Shown here piece by piece: positions 23,596-34,602 of a stretch of 64,000 nt of DNA. Below the pieces are notes generated by a model. It did no database searches and was not told the origin of the DNA. It saw only the letters and a program-made list of their open reading frames with translations. The first letter of the stretch is position 1. Each line of letters starts with the position of its first letter. Made by a program: the position numbers and the translations under genes. This stretch comes from Anticarsia gemmatalis (Eukaryota; Arthropoda; Insecta; Lepidoptera; Erebidae), in NCBI RefSeq assembly GCF_050436995.1, contig NC_134767.1, positions 7,130,001-7,194,000 on the forward strand, given 5' to 3'.

Positions 23596-25714
23596 ATGAG
23601 GTTCTTAATAGTGTTGTTGTTTATTACTTCATGTGCCTGCCAGACGGAGTTAGAAAAAGCGTACAAAGATCGATGCATTGACGAAAGATATGTGGTTCAA
23701 GCTTTCCGGGAAGCCTTCGATGATTTTACTGCAAAGTTGTACAAAGCAGCCTCTCCTAGAGGAAATTATCACTTAATTTTATCACCACATTCAACGTGGT
23801 TAACAATCGCAGCTGTTGCAGAAGGTACAGACCCAAGAACACAGAAGGAACTGTTCAAATTATTGAATTTACCTGACGATCTTTGCTCCCGAGAGAAGTT
23901 TTACCGACTGGCAACCACGCGAGTGTCTTCAACAAAATACGTCAGTGCTATCCATAACAGAGCATTAGTAATCGATGCTGGTGCAAGAATAAACCAAAAC
24001 TGGTACAACTTGGTTCGAAGAAATTCATTGCTGCAAGTGATACAAGCTCCTATCAAGCGTGACCCAGTAACATCGACTCATATAATCCAGCAGGTTATTT
24101 CTTCAAACGTACATGGAGTTAATTTCCAAGGAAATTCAGTTTTATGCGACTATATGAACTACAACGGTCTTTGGACGACGGCTTTTAACGATGCTGTAGT
24201 CGAAAAAGCACCGTTTTATAATCCAGTGGGAAAACAAGTTGGTTTTGTGGACCTTATGAAAATGAGACGAAGGGTCAAAATTGGATACGTTAAAGGCCTG
24301 AATTGTAAAATTATACAGTTAGATATAGGTGTTAATGGAGAATACAGTATGATTTTTGCTGTTGTAGTGGGTAAAAATCCTAATGTAGAGCCTTCCATTC
24401 TGAACTTGAATAACCAGACGATGACCGAAGTGCTAGCTTCGTTACAGGACAGCTACTTGCCTATATATGTGGCGATCCCTCGGTTCGTAATCCATTCTGA
24501 GATTGATATGAAGGATATATTGGAAGATATGGGAGTTGAGAGCTTGTGGAAGAATCTCATTGTAACGAGGTTAGTAGTTGTTTTTATTTTTTTTTAACGT
24601 GTCCCTCTACTGGACAAAGGCTTCCCTTCTCTTCTTCTAAACCTAGAGCTTCTGTCTACAGTAACTGGGCTAATAGATATGGCTCATAATGCTATGATAT
24701 AATCGAACTATTTTCCGTGGTCGGCTTCGGAAGCCTTTATTTGTCTGCTCCAAATATTTCAGTAGATTTATTCTGTTAATTTGAGCAGAGTACTGTTATT
24801 CAAAGGTCTCTCTGATTGATGATGTTTTAATTAAACTATTTCGAGATATAACGCAAATGATGCTGTATTTTGTAACTAAATTGAGTCATTTAGTAATTAT
24901 ACAATTAAAACAGTTATCGATGTGTAATGAGCGGATAATGATATAACCGGCAAATTGTTGCTGATTAATTTCATTAACTGCCGGTACTGAAACGATTCAA
25001 CTTTTCCGGGAGTTCGTTTAATGTTTATTTCATTAATGAGGTTTAAAACTGTAAATTGCAGTTATAACGGATAATTAATGATTTCCAAAAATATATTCAA
25101 ATTTGCTAGACATTTACAACTCTCGATTTTCGAAACAAAATAAAGTTACTTTGTATTGTTCCATTCACATTCCTGAGATTATTATTCGAATTAAAACTCA
25201 GAACAAATAAATCAATTATGTTGAGAAACTAAAAAACTAACAAAAAGACTACTACTACTAATTTAATCAGACGCTTTGATATTAAAAGCAATTTCACTAT
25301 AACTGTAAACATTACCATAACACTAGGTACTTAAAAATACGTTATATTTACTAGTCTAGTCTACTGATAGAGCACAACTTAATAAATCTCAAACTATGAA
25401 AACCATGAGGGAAATACCTACCTACCAAAAAGTCCCTTGAAGCTTTGGTCATCGTACATTTACTTTTTCCCAGGCACATTTCAACGCCACCAGCGCAACC
25501 AAGCAGCTACATCCAACGAGCGACATTAACGATGAACAACGTTGGTGTACATCCACCGCCGTTTGAGTACCCCACATATCCCTTCGGCAATGAAGACGAG
25601 CAGTATTGGAACGAGTTTGTGGCGGATCGACCGTTCTTATTCGGACTGTTTGATTCTCAGACATATACTTGTTTAATGGCGACTTTGTATACTCAACCTA
25701 CTTATTTTTTTTAA
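23596..25714 (+). CDS. Secreted serpin-fold protein S3 (two exons, probably non-inhibitory)
   Basis: Exon 1 is 23596-24569 and exon 2 is 25474-25714, joined in phase 2 at AG|GTTAGT ... CCCAG|G; 404 residues. The donor GTTAGT is weaker than those of the other copies. The signal peptide is MRFLIVLLFITSCACQ. Landmarks: LILSPHSTWLTIAAVAEGTD, GLWTTAFNDAVVEKAPFY, PIYVAIPRFVIHSEIDMKDI and FVADRPFLFGLF (373 on). The hinge at Gly349 reads GVHPPPFEYPTYP, then an acidic and aromatic loop (GNEDEQYW). Extra cysteines in VLCDYMN and LNCKIIQ are not shared by the other copies. Reading through the donor would give a spurious hydrophobic tail, so splicing is needed. Confidence 0.9.
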
Positions 25715-26980
25715 GTGTTTTTTTCATTGGTGAAAAAATTAATTTGTGAGACTTGAGTATTTTGTACTAAGACTGTAAGTCAGTCTAAAAATGACAGTTC
25801 TTTGCCTGTATTTGAAATTATTTCAACAGAACATGTAAAATATCAACGCAGAGTAAATTTGTATTAAATAGGGACATTTAATCAATGAAACATCCGTGAG
25901 GGAATTTTATCTTGCATGACAATGTCAATACCTGGTCATCGTTGTCAAAGCTATGAATTCTCTTGAGTAAGTCGAAAACCTTCGAGCAGGTTCATCAACT
26001 TTGATATTCAAGTAAAAAAAGGAAACTAAAAAAAACGTAAACACTACATCTTTGAGAATTTCTCACACAAATCTAACAAAACTATAAAAGATCAAGTTCT
26101 TTAAGTTAATACTCGTAAATATATTATATCTAGTACCTACCTACCACACGCAACACTATTTACAACTCCACTATTCCAACTAAAATTCATAATTAGTAAC
26201 TTTGTAAATAAGCCTTATTTATGTGAACTAATATCATAATATATCAATTACTTTTTCCTTTTGTTTTCCTTACAAATTATTTATTTAGGTACCTTAACCT
26301 AAGTAGATCGTGTATTGATTTTAAATGCGATAAATAAGGTAATTTATTGTCTAACTTGTATGCAAATGCAACATAAACATTAGTATTTTAATAAATTGTC
26401 ACTTAAAGTTGTTCCTTTTTATATCAGTAATTTCAAATACCTACATTTTGAGATCAACTACAAAACCAGTATCAGCAATATTTAGGCGAAGGTTCTGTCG
26501 CGAAAAAAGAAAATCTACTATGTACTTACCTCACTAATGACAGGTTTCCTTTTATGAGTCCCATGTCGTAATTTACAGTGGAAAACATGTACACAATTTT
26601 TCTGTAGGTACTTTATGTTTATCGAATAAAACCAAAAATCGCTTTACTGTTTAAAAGCATTATTACATCGCCATGAGAACAGCGTACTACTATTTTAAAA
26701 AGACTACAGACAAAGCAATCTAATTAGCACGTATCATAAATAATATTAACATATTAAAACACTTAGTGGCTAAAAAAACAAGGTCGTATTTTTCTGAATG
26801 CTGGAATTTATACGAATATAACCATTTTACCCTGCAGCCTACAACAATCGTTATAAATCGTCTGATTTTATACAAATTTATTGTAGTATTTTTGCCTTCA
26901 AATAATGCTTATAAACTGTTTCAATTAAGATACACAAAAAGAGCCCAAAATTATCATTTTAAACGAATAAACGACTAATC
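25715..26980. other. Intergenic between serpins S3 and S4
   Basis: AT-rich; no exon supported. No AATAAA lies directly after the S3 stop, but an ATTAAA variant occurs near 25863. The open frame at 26766-26978 lies just before the S4 TATA box and lacks coding character. Confidence 0.4.
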
Positions 26981-27014
26981 TATATAAACTAAATATTGGA
27001 CAAAAATCTTAGTA
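26981..27014 (+). promoter_or_regulatory. Core promoter of serpin S4 (TATA plus initiator)
   Basis: TATATAAA starts at 26981 and CTTAGT has its A at 27011, 30 bases downstream. The ATG is at 27050. This is the spacing expected of an arthropod TATA/initiator promoter. Confidence 0.45.
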
Positions 27015-27049
27015 TTTGTTTTAACTGAATCAAACTTGGTTGTGTCAAC

Positions 27050-29173
27050 ATGAAGTTACTTATCTTTACAATATTAATACCGGCTGTTTTATGGATTACC
27101 GAAGCACAAATACCTTTGGAAATACTCGAAGAAGAAGACTGTGTTATCCCTCGTTTGAAATTTAACTACCAAACGTCGATATATCATCTCTTGGTATTGT
27201 CGTACAAAGCAGTGGCTCTCCACAGCAATGTCAATTTCGTATTCTCTCCCACATCAATCTGGATCATGTTGGCCGCAATAGCCGAGGGAGGCGACGAAGA
27301 AACGCAAAAACAGTTATTCAGACTCCTAAATCTACCAGATGATCGGTGTTTACGACAGAAGTACTACAAAATAGCGACTTCAAGAACCATTCAAGCTCAT
27401 GATTTTAGTTACGTAGAAACCCGTGCTTTACTCATTGATGATAGCTTGTCTATCAATCCAGGCTGGTTGGACTTTGTGTCAAAGAATCATCTTCTAGATG
27501 TTTTGACAGCACCGATTAAATCGAATCCCGAAGTCACGATATCCGAGATCAGAAGAGTCATGGCAGCCGACGTGCCTAGACTTGACTTGAGTGGAAATTC
27601 CGTACTCCTTAATGCTGTCGACTATAACGCACTCTGGGCTACAGCATTCGCTGATGCTGTTATAGAACGATCTCCGTTCTTCAATACAGAAGGAGAAATA
27701 ATCGGTTCTGTGGATCTAATGCGAGTAAAACGCCGCGCCAAAATGGCCTACCTCAAAAGCTTGAACGCAAAAGTTTTGGAACTGCCAATTGGTTTCAAGA
27801 ACCGTCATTCAATGTTCTTTGCAATTTTCATGGATACAAAACAGCTGACGAGAGCCGTGGCTAAGATGAAGAATAACGTTATATTTGAACTGTTAGATTC
27901 GCTGAAGGAAAGTAAGGTGCCTATTGATATAGCGATACCTCGTGTTGAAATCACCGGTCAGGTGGATTTGAAGACTGTGCTTGAAGACCTTGGAGTGAAC
28001 AGCCTTTGGACTGACCCAGATGCAACACAGTAAGTTCTTTTACTCTCTCTATCTGCGTAGTTACAAGTAATTATGTTGTCGGGACTAACAAATATCATCC
28101 ATCCAGTCGCTAATTCGATATGAGTAGATCATTCGTTACTCGTCCCTCCAATACCTACTTAATTAATAAGTATATCAATAATGTTTAATCCTACAACTCT
28201 TATCTCATAAAGCATTAAATTATACTCAAGCCAAAATATAATTAAAAATCTATCACAATATATCACAGACATCAGTAATTTATATTTTAATCAAACGTTA
28301 ATTTAGGTGCACAAAGCCCACGTATTGCTTTGTCATCGATACTGAACGCGTAACGAATATCTCTTCAACCCGATAACATAAACTGGATCAGTAGAATCAC
28401 GATCGATTTGCAAGATTTTATTAGCGACGCGAACACGAATTTAAATTTAGTTCGACAAATCTGGTTTTGTGGATGAAAATAAAGCTTGTTTTGCTTTTTT
28501 GTGCTGCTAGTCAATAGAAGCTCATGTCTATTCTACTAGTGTATTTAAAATTTGAGACTGTATCAGTAAATTTATATTTTATTTGTTTGCTGAATGCTTT
28601 TGCATGTATTTTAGCACACAAATACTTTTTAGCCTTAGTAACACGTAAATAGCAAATATACCTTTAGAAAAAGGAGTGTTTTTGTAAGCCCTGAAACTGT
28701 ATAAACAAGAATATTTTATTTTCAATCCGTTACTGTCCCACTGCTGGGCAAGGGTCTCCTCCCGAACGGGGGAGGGGCTAAATTCTAGGAAAAGACATTG
28801 CTTTGAAAATTATTCAATAACTAAATACGACTCCAACCACAAGTAAGAGCAAAATAATTTACCAATACTTTTTTTATACCAATCCCGCACTTAGAATTGA
28901 ACTTGTACAATCTTTAAATAATTTCAATCCAGGTACATATCAAGCCCTCCAGCACTTCCCAGCAGCTACCTTCAACGGACCACGTTAACCCTGGACAAAT
29001 ACGGCATAGCACCTCCACCCCTAGAAGTTCCAGCCCCTGAGACTGATTCAGGACTTGCTCCAGAAGTAGGAACAGACTTCATAGCCAACCAGCCGTTCTT
29101 TATAGGCTTACTTGATACAGAAACTTATACGCCTTTGTTGACTGTCGCGTTTACTACACCTACTTATCGTTAG
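27050..29173 (+). CDS. Secreted serpin-fold protein S4 (two exons, probably non-inhibitory)
   Basis: Exon 1 is 27050-28029 and exon 2 is 28933-29173, joined in phase 2 at CA|GTAAGT ... TCCAG|G; 406 residues. Exon 2 has no ATG, so it is missed by start-codon-based ORF finding. The signal peptide is MKLLIFTILIPAVLWITEA. Landmarks: FVFSPTSIWIMLAAIAEGGD, LWATAFADAVIERSPFF, PIDIAIPRVEITGQVDLK and FIANQPFFIGLL (376 on). The hinge at Gly351 reads GIAPPPLEVPAPE. The cysteine that follows TYT or THT near the C-terminus in S1, S2, S3 and S5 is a proline here (TYTPLL). An AATAAA at 29193 ends the gene. Confidence 0.9.
28720..28790. repeat. Lepidopteran interspersed-repeat fragment in the S4 intron
   Basis: The segment cccactgctgggcaagggtc with 'tcctcccgaacgggggagg' recurs at 45075-45125 and, more diverged, at 24600-24640. 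I recognise it as a common lepidopteran retroelement tail, but the class is not certain. Confidence 0.5.
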
Positions 29174-29192
29174 GTGTTATGTAGATGGGGTC

Positions 29193-29198
29193 AATAAA
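29193..29198 (+). terminator. Polyadenylation signal of serpin S4
   Basis: AATAAA lies 20 bases after the S4 stop codon TAG. Confidence 0.65.
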
Positions 29199-29525
29199 TG
29201 TGAATTTTGTATGTTTTCTTTTGTATTTTATTGAAATGAATCGTATATTATATTAAGATTCAAGAATTGTTGTTTTATTTGGTACAGATTTTGGGATAAA
29301 ATAAACTTGCCTAAAATATAAATGTGTTGCGGATTAAAGTATTCAAACAATAGTTTTAGTTATAAGATGATATGCAAAAATAAATAAACACCCATCAACA
29401 GGCTGGCATACATATATACTTCAATTGTATCACGCAGTCGTGTAAACAGATAAAAACTAAAACATATTTAATTTTAAACAATTTAATAAAACTTTACATA
29501 TCGATCGGGTGTGGCTTCTTATGCC

Positions 29526-29531
29526 TTTATT
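29526..29531 (-). terminator. Polyadenylation signal of serpin S5
   Basis: TTTATT on the plus strand reads AATAAA on the minus strand, 67 bases past the S5 stop. S4 and S5 converge tail to tail here, with about 420 bp between their stop codons. Confidence 0.6.
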
Positions 29532-29597
29532 AAAGTTTTTTTCTCAACGCATTTAACATCCTAGTATTAACATATAATTGTGATACATTCAAGCTAT

Positions 29598-31270
29598 TTA
29601 ACGTCCATGTGGCCTAGAGAAAGCCCCAGCAAACAAGCAAGTGTGAGTCCTTGTATCAAACAGCGCAAACATAAAAGGCCTATCAGCTATGAAATTATGG
29701 CCGACTGCTGACGCAATACCAGTCGCTGTGTTGGTAGCCATGTCGACGAGGCCCGAGAATATACCTTTGCCTGATGATGGAGTGGGTTCCACTCCGTTAC
29801 TGTCTAACTTTACGGAGACACGCTGGATTAGACCACCTGGCATCGCCGGTGGGTGGGATACGTAGCTGCAATGAACGGAAAATAGATGTTATTTTAACAG
29901 AAGAGTAAAATGTATTATCTTGCTGTTTTTTATACCTATTGCTACTAAAATTACACCATTTGTAATAAAGACTTTTATTTTGTAACTCTCGAAGATTCTA
30001 TAAACATATTATTTGTACAAATCGCTAACATCCAAAACTGTAAACGCATAAAATATTATGTTCACTATAAAATAAAAGAAAAGTAAGCTCGTTGGCGGTA
30101 TTTTCAAATTCAACGATAATATATTATAGTCAAAATTAAAGTATTAAGGCCAGTTTCGAAGCTTATGGATAAGTCGGATAACCTATCCGGCAGATAAAGT
30201 GTCAGTAAATGTATGACAATATTACAAGAGAAACGATAAAAATGTAAAACAAAATTAGCTAAGAGTGAAATAACTTACCTAGTAGCAGCAGGATCTCTCC
30301 AAAACTGGGTAATACCAACATCTTCTAAAGCAGGTTTCACATCGAACTCCGAGGACATCGCAAACCTTGGAATAGTGATCTCTACAGGCACGACACTCAA
30401 TTGCAACGCCGAGAAAATCTCAAAGATGGATCCCAAGAACATATTGATCGCGTTCTTCAAGATATTATTACCAGTGCTCACGGCTATCAGCATGGTGTAC
30501 CTGCCGTCAGCTCCAACCGGTAATTCTACAACCTTCGTACTCATAAACGGAACGTGAGCTAAACGTACTCGTTTCTTTATCTTCATCATGTCAACTGTTC
30601 CGATCTGTTGACCCATATCGTTGAAGAACGGAGCTCGGTAGATGCTTGAATCAGCGAAAGCGGTCGTCCATAATCCATGGTAGTCCAAAGAATCCAACAG
30701 GACGGAATTGCCTCTCAAAACAATGTTAGATCGAGTTGCCAAGAACTGTTTCAAACGCTGGGAAGTAGCGTCAGGATTAGCCTTTATAGGAGCAAACGCA
30801 ACATCTAATAGACCAGAATCTTTGACAAATTTCGCCCAAGTGGGATTCACCATCAAACCTTCATCTAGGATCAAACTACGGCGTCGGTCAAGGCTGACGT
30901 CTCGGCCCGGCCCTTCAATATGTAACGCGATATCGTAGTAATTATTGCGTATACACTTCTCCCGAGGTAAAGAAAGAGAGGTGAATAGCTCATTCTGGAT
31001 TGAAGGATCAGCACCTTCAGCTAAGGCAGAAAGAGACAGCCATATCGTGAATGGTGAGAAGACGAAATGATTATCACTGCGGGCAGCAACTTTTGCGTAT
31101 AACGCTTTGTAGAAATCATTTTGTGCTTTGCGGTAATTGTCAGTCACGTCTTTTGAACACGGGTCGGTTTTACCACCTCCGAAAACATTTCCAAACAAAT
31201 CTCCTAATATATTTTGGCTATAAACGCCATGTGCAATGCACAGGGCTATAACAACGACGGGCAATCTCAT
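29598..31270 (-). CDS. Secreted serpin-fold protein S5 (two exons, long loop)
   Basis: Exon 1 is 31270-30279 and exon 2 is 29865-29598, joined in phase 2 at AG|GTAAGT ... TGCAG|C; 419 residues, the longest copy. I start at the ATG at 31270; the nine extra upstream codons begin with TTG. The signal peptide is MRLPVVVIALCIAHGVYS, then a glycine-rich linker (LFGNVFGGGK) absent from the others. Landmarks: FVFSPFTIWLSLSALAEGAD, GLWTTAFADSSIYRAPFF, PVEITIPRFAMSSEFDVK and FIADRPFMFALF (389 on), then LFAGAFSRP as in typical serpin C-termini. The hinge at Gly355 reads GVEPTPSSGKG. The loop from that glycine to FIADRPF is 34 residues, against 24-26 in S1 to S4. Confidence 0.92.
30137..30222 (+). repeat. 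Small interspersed repeat upstream of the S5 acceptor
   Basis: The segment with 'cttatggataagtcggataac' and 'gtcagtaaatgtatgacaat' resembles 32712-32755 and, inverted, 57009-57085. It lies in the S5 intron and is probably a MITE fragment. Confidence 0.4.
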
Positions 31271-31285
31271 TTTGCTATGAACTAC

Positions 31286-31316
31286 TATTAAATTCAATCA
31301 TTTTCTCTTATATACT
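31286..31316 (-). promoter_or_regulatory. Candidate TATA promoter of serpin S5
   Basis: On the minus strand TATATAAG occupies 31314-31307, about 40 bases before the ATG at 31270. A weak initiator-like TAATAGT lies about 30 bases downstream of it. Confidence 0.4.
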
Positions 31317-31319
31317 TGG

Positions 31320-32825
31320 TCACACATTTAAAAGATAGGTTTATCAGTGTCATTAGAAAATACTTAATTGCGTGTTTGTGGTCGTAGCTGTTATCTTCAA
31401 ACGGTTGCCGTTTACCGCTAATTGTTATTGGTTTGCTAATAAGTATTACGTTTTGAAACAATTAAGGTAGTTTCGTTAGAGTTCGGTTTGAAAAGGACTT
31501 TTGTTATATGAGTTTGATGTTGTGTTTTGGGAACGGTGGTTTGATCGGATTAGTTAACCGTTTGTATTTTAAATACTTTACTTCTCTGTCAACAAATAAT
31601 GTTTGAAATAGTCTGATTGTTGCTTAAAGGTCTTCTTTATCAAGTTATTAAAGTTTAAAACCGGCTCAAATTTATTAAGGCCGCCTGGATATCAATTGGC
31701 TTCACATTGTCCTAAAATATTTCACCATGGATTATCAAATTCTAATTAGAAATGGTACAATTAAAATACATTAGTATACATTTTATTGAATTATTTTATT
31801 ATTTTCAATTCATATTATTATGACACTTCTAAGTACCCATACTTAAATACTATACTTCAAATTATAAAATAATACCTGTATGTCATTATTAAGTACACAA
31901 AAACCTAACTGAGCAGCATATTTGCAAAGCAATAAAACAATAGTTAATTACATATTATATAATAGAATACGGGAATTGACGCGAACACACATTAAATCTT
32001 GGACTGCCTGTCTATTTAGTCAGCCTGCGACCACGGCTATTGCAACTTGCGCCAAAACGTCAGGTACTCCTAGTTAAAATGCGTATTCGCGTTAATTCCC
32101 GTATTCTATTCTATTATATTAAAAACATTCTACTCGAAAAGTTATGAACAATTAATAATGTGGCGAAATTCGTATTTCAGATTAGTACCTAATTCAACTG
32201 TGTTACAAAAGGTCTTTAGAAATATAATTTAATATTAAAGCTACCTAATTATTATGATATGATGTATTTTTTACTAATTTGGTTAATGATTTACACAGAT
32301 GTACATAATATTATATCTTACACTTTTTTGTTACTTAAAATATAATTTAAACTTTAGTACTATGTTATATTTAGATCAATGATCACAATGTTCTATGAAC
32401 ATTTAAAAACATTTAGAAATACACCAAAAAGCCCCTGCAATAATACAATTTTTAATTGTTAATTTGGTAAAACATTATTTTCATAGCACAATCTTAAAAT
32501 CATAATAAATAGTACTAATTGACTATTATACTAAACAAATGCTTGCACTTTCATATCTATTGACAAATAATATAATAAAACATACATACAAATAAAACAA
32601 ATCATCGTTTCCTTGCAACTAAAAGCGCCGTTATTCATTGACTAAAAACAAAAACAAATATCCACTATGAGTGAAATGAAAGCAATTATACTGTTTAACT
32701 GTCTAAAGTAACCGATAACTTATCCGATGGATAAAGTGATTGACAGCAAACGAATACCTCATGTTAAGCTAATCAATACTTATTTATCGACCATCAAAAT
32801 GACAATAGAAATTTTTATACACTCA
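31320..32825. other. Intergenic; contains an inverted-repeat element at about 31966-32118
   Basis: Between S5 and the next Helitron I see no exon. At 31966-32118 there is a MITE-like element whose ends read ATAATAGAATACGGGAATT on the left and the inverse on the right (with one five-base duplication). Partial relatives lie at 21940-22016 and 44795-44852. Confidence 0.5.
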
Positions 32826-33081
32826 CTAGCTGACCCGCACAACTTCGCTTGCGTCACATAAGAGAATGGGTCAAAATTTTCCCCGTTTTTGTAACATTTT
32901 TTGTTGCTACTCTGCTCCTATTGGTTGTACCGTGATGATATATAGCCTATAACCTTCCTCGATAAATGGTCTATCTAACACTGAAAGAATTTTTCAAATC
33001 GGACCAGTAGTTCCTGAGATTAGCGCGTTCAAACAAACAAACAAACAAATAAACTCTTCAGCTTTATAATATTAGTATAGA
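32826..33081 (-). mobile_element. Short non-autonomous Helitron (minus strand)
   Basis: Read on the minus strand it starts TCTATACTAATATTATAAAG and ends GGGTCAGCTAG, the same family as 4191-4449. Confidence 0.75.
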
Positions 33082-33612
33082 TATGTATATAGCAACGCCT
33101 GTTAAAGCGTATACGCCCGTATACGCTATCGATTGGAATCCAACGTATACGTGCTTATACGCACGTACGATTCGCCTCGTACGAGTTTCAAAGTTCTTGA
33201 CGCGTACACTAGGATGATAGAGAAAAAACTTATAATCATATCTTTGAAATTTTTATTTGGTTATAATATATTTCTATTGCACCTTTTTTAAATCACTTAG
33301 CTTGCAGTTATTTACTTAATTTTATTTAACTCTAACAAAAAATAAATTAGCTTCTTAGCAGCATTTGAGAGTTATTTAAAATTAGTAATTTCTCACCCTT
33401 TGGTGTACATATAGTTATTCAAGTATTAACTTAGAGACTCTCCGGTCAAAACAGCATATAAATTATTCTATTATTATTACTTAACTAGGAACTATAAGAT
33501 CACAATTATTTAATAATTTCTATAGTGGATAAAACGTGTACAAGACTACATCTGAAACAAAAAAAACCTCTAATTAGTATTTATTTCATTTAATTTTATC
33601 ATATTATTAAGT

Positions 33613-33831
33613 GGTCAACCTAGTGTCAAAGTTGTCCAAGCCGCCCGAGCAGCCATTGACATGGCTTAACGATTGTCATCTTAATTGACAATAACCGGAA
33701 CTGACTTTCAACGTGCCCTCCGAAGCACGGAGACGTTCAGTTCAAATACATCCGTCTATGGAATGACCGCGCTAATGGTTACTTAACCCACAGATCGTAT
33801 ACCGACCGGTGAGTGCAACTGACTATGAGTT
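33613..33831 (-). mobile_element. 5S-rRNA-derived SINE (minus-strand copy)
   Basis: Inverse of the element at 11634-11872, sharing the 5S-like 'tgtgggttaag' and 'ggcgcggtcattcc'-type blocks (here 'agcgcggtcattcc'), the 'cttcggagggcacg' segment and the 'tttgacactaggttgacc' tail. It is diverged and partly deleted: the C-box region is less clear than in the plus copy. Confidence 0.65.
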
Positions 33832-33837
33832 ATATCA

Positions 33838-34075
33838 ATATTTTCTCGAAACAGGTACATAAATTTTCAGTAAACGGTGTAAAATAAAGTTAATTAATTC
33901 ATGAAACCGCTACAAAAACAATATTTCCTCGAAAAGAACACAGTAATTTTCAGTAAATGATATATGAAAAAGCTTTCATCAACAAATTAAATTTATCACA
34001 CCTGCTTATAATTACAATAAAATTTCCTCGAATAAGCTACAGCAATTCTCAGTAAAGTGTGTAGTCATACGATAA
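33838..34075. repeat. Three diverged copies of a short tandem-like motif
   Basis: A block of about 45 bp reading roughly 'ttcctcgaaaagaacacag', then 'aattttcagtaaa', occurs near 33840, 33925 and 34027, with unrelated sequence between copies. It is an old, irregular tandem array. No frame runs through it. Confidence 0.45.
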
Positions 34076-34405
34076 CTGCTTATGATTTCTACGAATCTAA
34101 GCAATTAATACACATCTAGCTGAACGCAATTAACTTTAGTACCTACTTGTTTACAATGTACAGTTGTACACGGTTTATAGAACACGAGTAATTAAGACAA
34201 AATGCCAGAATAATTGTTATAGTAAGTGTCTGTTATATAAATGTAACTAAACTGTTAAACCAATTTGGATGAAACTAAAAAAATGATCATATGAATTATT
34301 GTGGTTTGAGGCCAAATATCTTAAAATGTACTCTGTTTCATGTACCTTATCAATTCAAAATAAATAAATCCACTGAATCTATAATAATATACATGTAACA
34401 TTACG

Positions 34406-34411
34406 TTTATT
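34406..34411 (-). terminator. Candidate polyadenylation signal of the GH27 gene
   Basis: TTTATT reads AATAAA on the minus strand, about 190 bases past the in-frame stop at 34603-34605. It is the first AATAAA I see downstream of the last recognised exon. Confidence 0.45.
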
Positions 34412-34602
34412 CCCGAGATACTTTGACTCGGCACAAAATTTTAGGTAAATCGTTCAAGCTATTTAGGCAAAACTTATCAGTCAGACTGACAGTCTTCGTT
34501 TAATATAATTAGTAGGTACTTATTTGGCATGTTAAACTGTTCTATTTCTTTATCCAAACAGAGCCACAGGTAAAATGTAGTAGAAAATAATAATAAAATA
34601 TT

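Noticed and set aside
24570..24597. Hydrophobic C-terminal extension LVVVFIFF of serpin S3
   Set aside because: It comes from reading through the splice donor; the exon at 25474 supplies the conserved C-terminus in phase, as in the four sister genes.
30375..31251. Three plus-strand frames inside serpin S5
   Set aside because: They are antisense shadows of S5 exon 1, which carries clear serpin motifs on the minus strand.
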